NCBI GenBank assembly: GCA_903813345.2
Contig: CAIIXF020000006.1
Span: 12,156,348 to 12,220,347 of the forward strand
DNA from: Owenia fusiformis
Taxonomy: Eukaryota; Annelida; Polychaeta; Sabellida; Oweniidae
Length of the DNA stretch: 64,000 nucleotides
Direction of reading: 5' to 3'
The notes beneath the pieces are model-generated. The model was not told the origin of the DNA. It ran no database searches and worked only from the letters and a program-made list of their open reading frames with translations. The position numbers were made by a program, and so were the translations under genes. Of this stretch, positions 15,260-64,000 are shown piece after piece. The stretch's first letter is position 1. Every line of letters starts with the position of its first letter.

Positions 15260-15370
15260 CACATAAATGTTGTAAATGAGAACTTTTTCACACAAATGAT
15301 GATTTTGTCATATAAATGAGAATTTTATCACATAAATGAGGACTTTGTCATATAAAGAGGATTTTGTCAA
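15260..15370. repeat. Degenerate ~20-bp tandem repeat, about 5 copies
   Basis: The units follow the pattern CATAAATGAGAATTTTGTCA with substitutions and small deletions. They are AT-rich and lie in non-coding sequence. No function is evident. Confidence 0.6.
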
Positions 15371-15779
15371 ACTGTAAATGTATATTTTATCCCCATCTAT
15401 TGGTTTAGCTGCCATGCAGTCATATGCTCTACACAAGCAAGACAACATTTATATTTACAAGTACCAGTTCTTTCTAAAACAGGCCAACTGTTCCCAGTGA
15501 CAACCAACCTCTTGTCTGACTGCATGTATTTATTTTCTTAAAGCCAGAACATATGCCATTAACCATAATAAATGCTGTTGCGTGGATAGTGTTTTACTGG
15601 CTGTTTGTTTGTTTTCTATCATTTTATGAGAGTGTTGATGTAAGGGGTGTTGATCTAGAATATGACCTAGCTTAGAAAAATTGGATATTAATTTCAAAAT
15701 TTGCAATGCATACTGGGTTATAAATCAAGGAAGATTCCACATAATTTATTATAAGTACCTTGCTTCAAGTCCTTCTGAA

Positions 15780-15793
15780 CCCCCCCCCCCCCC
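15780..15793. repeat. C14 homopolymer
   Basis: An uninterrupted run of 14 C in AT-rich DNA. Its length is likely to vary between individuals and to be error-prone in sequencing. Confidence 0.85.
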
Positions 15794-15910
15794 GTTATAT
15801 ACCCAATCCTGTACAAGTCTAGTCATTCACTGATCTGGAAGTGATATAGAAGGATATAGGAATAACTGGAAGCTAGATTTGTTAAATGGATTTACTTCCA
15901 AATTGAGTCA

Positions 15911-15919
15911 TTTCCCACA
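15911..15919 (-). promoter_or_regulatory. CSL/Su(H) consensus match (TGTGGGAAA on the minus strand)
   Basis: The plus strand reads TTTCCCACA, an exact reverse-complement match to YGTGGGAAM. It lies in non-coding DNA, about 1.6 kb from another match at 17489. Confidence 0.25.
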
Positions 15920-17488
15920 GTTGTAAACGCAGAGTGAATATTGTATTTTAAGGCAAATAATTGTTTGATAGGTTAACTTTATTATTACACCATGTGTTAG
16001 GGTTATAGCAAAGTTCACTCCTAATTAAATATCGCATTTAAAAGATAACTTGAAATTGCTTTATAATTAAATCTTATGCAATTTAAACAGTCATATTAAT
16101 TGAGGTTTGTTCAAGGCCTCAAAATGCTATTAAAAATAGGTCATATAACTTCATCATTGCTGACTTAATTTGGTTTAAAACTGGGAGAAAGGGAAATATG
16201 TTGCTTAATATTGTAAGATAGTATTGTAAATATTTTTCATGGAAAAAATTAGGTTAAATTTAAAATGCTTGGGATCTATGTATATGGCACCTTGATATGA
16301 AGTTGAACAAAACTAAGCTCTTATGTCCAGATCTGATATGTAATAGTTTAAACTGCAAGATCTACTATAATTCCATATTAGTTAGGCAAATGTAACATTT
16401 GGAATTGTAAAGCTCATTCTAACTCCCCTAAATAGGAATTCATGAAATGATTTATTTTTTTAAATATTTAATGAGTAAATCATAGTTCTTTCAATGTTAA
16501 CAAAACTGCTATTATGCTATACTTTATAAATTACTAATATTTTGGGACAAAAAGTTATAGTGAAAACTGGTAATATGATGACTGTTCACTGAGTAGCAAA
16601 GTTTAAACAACATTAAAGCGCACACCTGCCGTCTCACTAAATGCTTTCATTTGATTGGTCGGTTAATATATAACACATAATACCCATAGTAAAGTGTATA
16701 GAGTAAAGCAGGAGAGTATTGAAATCGCAAATATTGGAAACAAAAGGCACACGTTCAAAGCAATAATTTCTGGTCCAGTATCCATTAATAGTCACCATGG
16801 ACCTTACCCTAGATACAGTCACAAGTCATATACAGTGCCAATCATATTAAATCCTTTATTTTGAATAGGTTCACCAATATTGAGTTAAACATGGCTTTAT
16901 GTTACATTAGGAGGTGTACGCATGAAGCATGATGACTGATATACTTAATGTGACAGAGTTAATGTGACATTGAGTTAATGTGACAGTGAGTTATACCTAT
17001 TTAGGTAGCTCAGATTATTCCTTGTTAATCTCATCTCTATTAGCGTTATGAAAAAAAACAGTTTTATCCTTGGTGACAAGTTTTATGTGCATGTAGGTCA
17101 CAGATTAATGTTATGCTTGTTGCATATCTATCATTTGTAACTTAATAGATTTCCCCGGGTGCTTTAACATTTAATACTGGATCGGGTGACTTATGATGAC
17201 TCTCTGAGATTTTAATGTCATTCCCAATAAAATTCACTAATTGACACATAATGTACTGATCATCTAGGGATTGTCATTTTCTATGCATAGACACCGCCAT
17301 AGAAACATAATGGACATTGGTAAAGTAGAAACGTATTTTGAAAACAATAACAATACTTATGCACAAATGTAATCTCATCTATTATTTTATATTTGTATGA
17401 ATCATTAAGAACAATTGAATAGTATTTAACCTTTGATTTTATAAACTTAAGATAGCGAGTTCAAAATGACACGTCCCTGATTTAAAAA

Positions 17489-17497
17489 CGTGGGAAC
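17489..17497 (+). promoter_or_regulatory. CSL/Su(H) consensus match (CGTGGGAAC)
   Basis: CGTGGGAAC is a high-affinity-type match to the CSL/Su(H) consensus CGTGGGAAM. It lies in non-coding DNA in a locally CpG-containing stretch. Function is inferred only from the motif. Confidence 0.3.
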
Positions 17498-17941
17498 ATT
17501 AGGTATTTAGAACACCTTGGGAAAATAGCCAGCATTAAACACCTGTCTGTCGGGACTGCACGCACACGTAACATATTGCAACACAGGTTATATACTAATA
17601 CCATGGCTATGATAATATACACAACTTTCAACTAATTACATCTACAAGAATGTAAAATACTTAAGACAATAAAACAAATAATATAATTTTTTAAGAATGC
17701 TGTTTTTACATAGCGTGACATAAATATCTAATTGTTTGTGATTTTAATTGATTGTTTTCTTATGTTAATAGAAACGTCGGTAGCTTTTTTATGATTAAAT
17801 GATTATTAACAAAGTCATTTGTGTTTTTTTATGAGGTACTAATGGGAGAATAAGCGCCTTTTACTACCTGCATATGGAAAACCTCCTAATTATTTTGTTG
17901 ATTGATTATTTCTTGTCATGATATATATTATTATTGTTTTA

Positions 17942-18186
17942 AGTTATGATATATACAGTTTTGTTGTTGTTTTAAGTTGTGATATATACAGTTTTGTTGT
18001 TGTTTTAAGTTGTGATATATACAGTTTTGTTGTTGTTTTAAGTTGTGATATATACAGTTTTGTTGTTGTTTTAAGTTGTGATATATACAGTTTTGTTGTT
18101 GTTTTAAGTTGTGATATATACAGTTTTGTTGTTGTTTTAAGTTATGATATATACAGTTTTGTTGTTGTTTTAAGTTGTGATATTGT
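17942..18186. repeat. 33-bp minisatellite, 7 near-identical copies plus partial ends
   Basis: A 33-bp unit built from GATATATACAG, TTTTGTTGTTG and TTTTAAGTTGT repeats seven times with almost no divergence. The outermost units carry A where the inner ones carry G (TTATGA versus TTGTGA). Degenerate relatives of the GATATAT/GTTGTTTT motif continue to about 18370. Because 33 is a multiple of three, the + strand stays open and would encode an 11-residue repeat containing DIYSFVVVLSC. There is no other sign of a gene, so the open frame is best seen as a by-product of the repeat. Confidence 0.9.
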
Positions 18187-18370
18187 TGTTTTCAAGTCAT
18201 GTTATATAGTGTTGTTTTTTCATGACATGGTATATATTGTTTTTTTCCAAATAATGATATGTTGTTTCAAGTCATGATATATATTATGATATATACTGTT
18301 ATTCTTTGTCATATGATATATTACTTGTGTGATGTCATGGAATATATTGTTTTTTCATATCTTGATATAT

Positions 18371-21300
18371 ATTGCTATCTCATGTTGTAATCACTTTTCT
18401 TATTTATGAAAAAATATTTTGGGCTTTGACTGGAGATAAAAGAATAAGGATAAAAATTAGCCCCTCCTTTTGCTAATGGTTGGTCCCTTACTATTACAGC
18501 TTTTGTTTTAAAGAAGTAGAATTTTTGACGTTCAATATATCTTAAGTTCACCCCTGCACTCAAAAAGCCCCCCATTTTCCTCAAAATAACATGCTTCAAT
18601 TTCCAATAAAGAGTTTTGTATTCTGTAAGCAGAATGGTAAATTTATTTTCGGAAATTACATATTGAAGGACTAAGCCCGATGAATGTTAAAACAATAGAA
18701 TTATAGGATCAAGTGAGTTTTTATAGTGAATAGGATGTTATTCTTGATTCCAAACCTTTGAAAGCTCTTAACAAACCAGGAACTCCGCCTTTGTAGTATT
18801 TAGTTATAATTTGTACCATATAAGGGGTCTAATTCGGAATCATTGAATTGATTTCCAATAAGAAAAAGATTTTCTCTCTTGAATTTAGAGAAATTTTAAA
18901 CTTCCTGAAATGTTGCTTCAGAGATGCAATATTTTATAGCATAGGATTCTGATCTTAATGTGAAGCCATATTAAAGGAATCGAAATTCAGTCCATGTTGC
19001 AAGCAGGCAGTAAATTAATGACTTTCTTGCCTGGTAGACAGAAGATAGTGCAACCTTTCTGGAGTTCTTTAATATTGTCACATTTGTGCCACTATTGTCC
19101 AACTATGAACAGTGAAGGATCTGAATTTGTGACAATCTACATGGGGCATTATACTATCTTCCCATTTATGTTTAAGTCTTGCCGTTGTTTGCGAATTGAT
19201 ATTTAACTGATATTGAGTTAACAAGGGAATGTATGCATCCCCTCTAATATCTAACAAGTGATATATTCTACAAAACGAGGAATCAAGATTCTACAGTTGT
19301 TTAATCTAAAACTTCAAATTGTATTTCTTCAAAATATCACATTGAATTTTAATACTTAGAAATATTAGAATTGTGGGAGTTTTCATAGTGTTCGTAGTAT
19401 TTTAATTCAGCAGTTCCAAAACAGAAGTTGTTATCAATGGTTGCAACACTTTTATCATTACTTGGCCTAGAAACATTATAAATCTTCATACAGTTTACCT
19501 TGACATTACCTGAACTTTCTGTATGTATCATCTACCAGAACTCAGTCATGTTTTTGCAACTGGAGTGGTTTTGAGATAAAGATGACACTTACTGGGGAGC
19601 CCTTCTGCCCAAGGCTGCCGGATATGATCCAATCCTCGAACTCAGCTAGATATGAACATACATTGATATACATGGAGGCTATACGTATATTGATTTCTGA
19701 TTTATTAAAAATTGCAAAATTACCTATATTCTATTGAGTTTAAGGCTATTCCCTGGATGGATTGTTTTATTTTATACTTCTTATATTTTAATCATACATT
19801 TCTTTTGTCATGTTCTCTCTGACTCTGCTGATCCCAGTAAATTCAAAATAGAATTTCAACATGCTCGTGCAAGTTGGCCTTCCTGCATCTTCCCTGCAAG
19901 ATATTAACAAAGATGTTGTAGGATATTAACTTAGATTTCTCCAAAAAGAAGATCAAAGATGTTTACCCAAACTCCTAAACTTTGAGATTTCTGTCCCAGA
20001 ATAAGATCCATAGTTCTGAGAATTCCTGGTAGCAAGTTAAGTAAAGGAAATGTTTCAATTGGTAATAAGAGAAGAAAATTTGTGTATTTGCCTAAGGTTC
20101 AAAGCTTTTTCTCAAGGTTCTTCATATCTGATATGATTTACTTTAAGACTAATTTGGCAATTTCTGGTTTTGTAGTACTATACCTGTGTTATATGAAGAT
20201 GCTTTTAGAGTGTTATCCTATTACGTTAACTTATACATATCATATATTACACTTTGAATTACTTTACTCAAGTAAACATGGAAAACATTTAGCACTTTTA
20301 CAGTCTCGTTTGAGTAGGACAGAATTCTAAAATATGCACTATTGTAGAAAAGTGTAAATCTACTCAGGAAGCGCTCCTGGTAGATAAATCTCAACAAACA
20401 TTAAATGTTATGAATTGAGCCGTTGGCAGAGTAAAGTTGTTTTTGTTTCAATTATTCTTCAAAGTTAATAACTTCTTTTGTTGATCTGAACACTTTCCAA
20501 ATGGCAAGAGTGTACAATTTCTTCAAATGTTTGCCTTGTGATGATATTTCTGAATGAGGTTTGAAACTGTATTCTACTACAAAGCGTGATCTGTAAAATC
20601 TTTCACCTAACTGTTGTGAAATAGATTTGTTGTGGTCACTTTGAAAGTTCAGAAAAAGTCTTAAATCATAATTCTTGAAGAAGATGATGTATCGTTTTCT
20701 TCGTGCTTGTTCTAGTAATTAGTACAAGAATGCATAACGGGAATAGCAAAGTTTGACTTATTGTGGGAAAATCACAAGGTACTCCAGTGTTAAGACCAGA
20801 ATTTTGTTGAAATAGGTTCAAAATTCTCATTTTCAAGATTCTGACTTCAGTTGGTCAGACAATGCCAATTTTTCATGATAACTCCTTTTCAGTAGGTGCA
20901 AATGGGTTTTCTGTTAGGTGCATGGATATTTTCAAAATTTCAAGTAGAGCAGTACCTTCTGGCTTCAAGTTAACCTCCAGAGGTAATAGAACCCTGCAAT
21001 GTTATACAGTCGTCATGTCTTGCTGGTATAGCTAGAGATGTAGAATTCTCAATTATGACGGTTATCCTATTTAAAAGTTAAGCCCAATTTTAAGTATGTG
21101 TAAAACACATGAAAATATGCACTAAATAGGCAAACAAATGTTTTTGAGAGATAAACTGTAACAGATAGGGTGCAACATAACAGGTGGAGGTCTTGGTTGA
21201 TACATGGGTCTCTTCTAGGAACAGTTGGCCATAGAATGTTGCACCTATTGTTGTTTCTGAAACTTGATGTAGGATTGTATATTTCCAGTATACTGTTTCT

Positions 21301-21601
21301 GAATTGACATTCAGATTACAAACATGGGAGATCAGTATTCAGTTATTTTATTATATTGCAGTGATTATCTTCAAGTTTGCATGTTATTCCTGAGACCACA
21401 TCTCTATCACTCCCATAATGCATTGATGCTCAAGCAGACGTCTCCAATGTGCATTTTCTCATGAGACTACTGGTGAAATGGCACAGTGGCACAACCATTT
21501 AACTGATTTTGTACTAAGGTATATTTTCACCAATGTGACCTCATGATTAAAGACATTATCAATACCAAGTTGAATAATAAGTTGCTTGTTGTATATTTCA
21601 G
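18371..21601. other. Non-coding, end of the intron preceding the first recognised Notch exon
   Basis: AT-rich, no recognisable coding sequence or structural RNA. It ends in the pyrimidine-containing acceptor TATATTTCAG just before the EGF1/EGF2 exon. It holds one CSL consensus match at 20762. Confidence 0.6.
20762..20770 (+). promoter_or_regulatory. CSL/Su(H) consensus match (TGTGGGAAA)
   Basis: Exact YGTGGGAAM match, about 0.8 kb upstream of the first recognised Notch exon, in presumed intron. Occupancy is unknown. Confidence 0.25.
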
Positions 21602-63842
<42,241 letters not shown>

Positions 63843-64000
63843 AATACATGGCTCAATCCTTCTGGGGAAGCTATAAACATGATATTGCTACAAGCAGATA
63901 TATACCGAACTCACAAAGAGATGTGAGACAGTGTACAACTCCCAATTATAGCTCTGTGAAGGGGTCCTCACATTGGCATGGGTAGGACCTCTTGAAAGAG
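63843..64000 (+). other. Start of the Notch 3' UTR
   Basis: 158 bases after the stop codon to the window end. No AATAAA signal is present in this stretch, so the transcript continues beyond the window. Confidence 0.85.

Larger units (their letters stand above)
6131..17915. other. Non-coding, no gene recognised
   Basis: About 11.8 kb of AT-rich sequence with only short scattered open frames, none with a recognisable domain or an EGF cysteine pattern. An NGG-containing frame at 10076 lacks the cysteines an EGF needs. It contains a short degenerate tandem repeat near 15260, a C14 run at 15780, and three matches to the CSL/Su(H) consensus, which are listed separately. It is most simply read as the 5' intron or flank of Notch. 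Confidence 0.5.

Noticed and set aside
17918-18277. 119-codon open frame across the 33-bp minisatellite
   Set aside because: The frame is open only because the repeat unit is a multiple of three; no other coding evidence.

Overview
The window is AT-rich animal DNA holding most of one gene, a Notch receptor, on the + strand. The 24 coding exons I can define run from 21602 to the stop codon at 63842. All splice junctions are GT-AG and the reading frame closes across all of them, giving about 2,502 residues. Nothing in the coding sequence is broken. The protein has the ancestral Notch layout: the last third of EGF1, EGF2-EGF36, three LNR modules, a heterodimerisation domain with furin sites, one membrane helix, a RAM motif (WFPEGF), seven ankyrin repeats, nuclear localisation signals, and a C-terminal PEST region with an LTPSPD phosphodegron and the WSSSSPHS motif. 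Only the signal peptide and the first two thirds of EGF1 are missing; their exons were not found and probably lie upstream.

The organism looks like an intron-rich invertebrate bilaterian, most likely a lophotrochozoan such as a mollusc or brachiopod. This is inferred from the full 36-EGF Notch, exon boundaries resembling vertebrate NOTCH1 as I recall it, the absence of a Drosophila-type polyglutamine (opa) tract, and the non-coding repeats. No species-level assignment is possible by eye.

Layout: 1-21601 has no recognisable coding exon and is probably a large 5' intron or 5' flank. It contains a CpG-containing promoter-like patch at 5.28-6.13 kb and a 33-bp minisatellite at 17.9-18.2 kb. From 21.6 to 42.2 kb, eight small exons (EGF1 tail to EGF12) are separated by introns of up to 6.9 kb. 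From 42.2 to 53.4 kb is an 11.2-kb intron splitting EGF12; it holds a 5.7-kb palindromic foldback-like element whose arms are built of about 360-bp tandem repeats, with a 1.05-kb Tc1/mariner-type element nested in its centre. From 53.4 to 63.8 kb the gene is compact, with 16 exons separated by introns mostly of 180-400 bp. The last 158 bases are 3' UTR.

The observations most worth a second look are the foldback element and its nested insertion, a second inverted-repeat element at 22.8-24.3 kb with a 162-bp tandem core, four extra cysteines clustered in EGF34-36, an in-frame 45-bp exon that could be a cassette, and a modest excess of consensus CSL/Su(H) sites in non-coding DNA. I found no bacterial-type system, CRISPR array, tRNA or rRNA.
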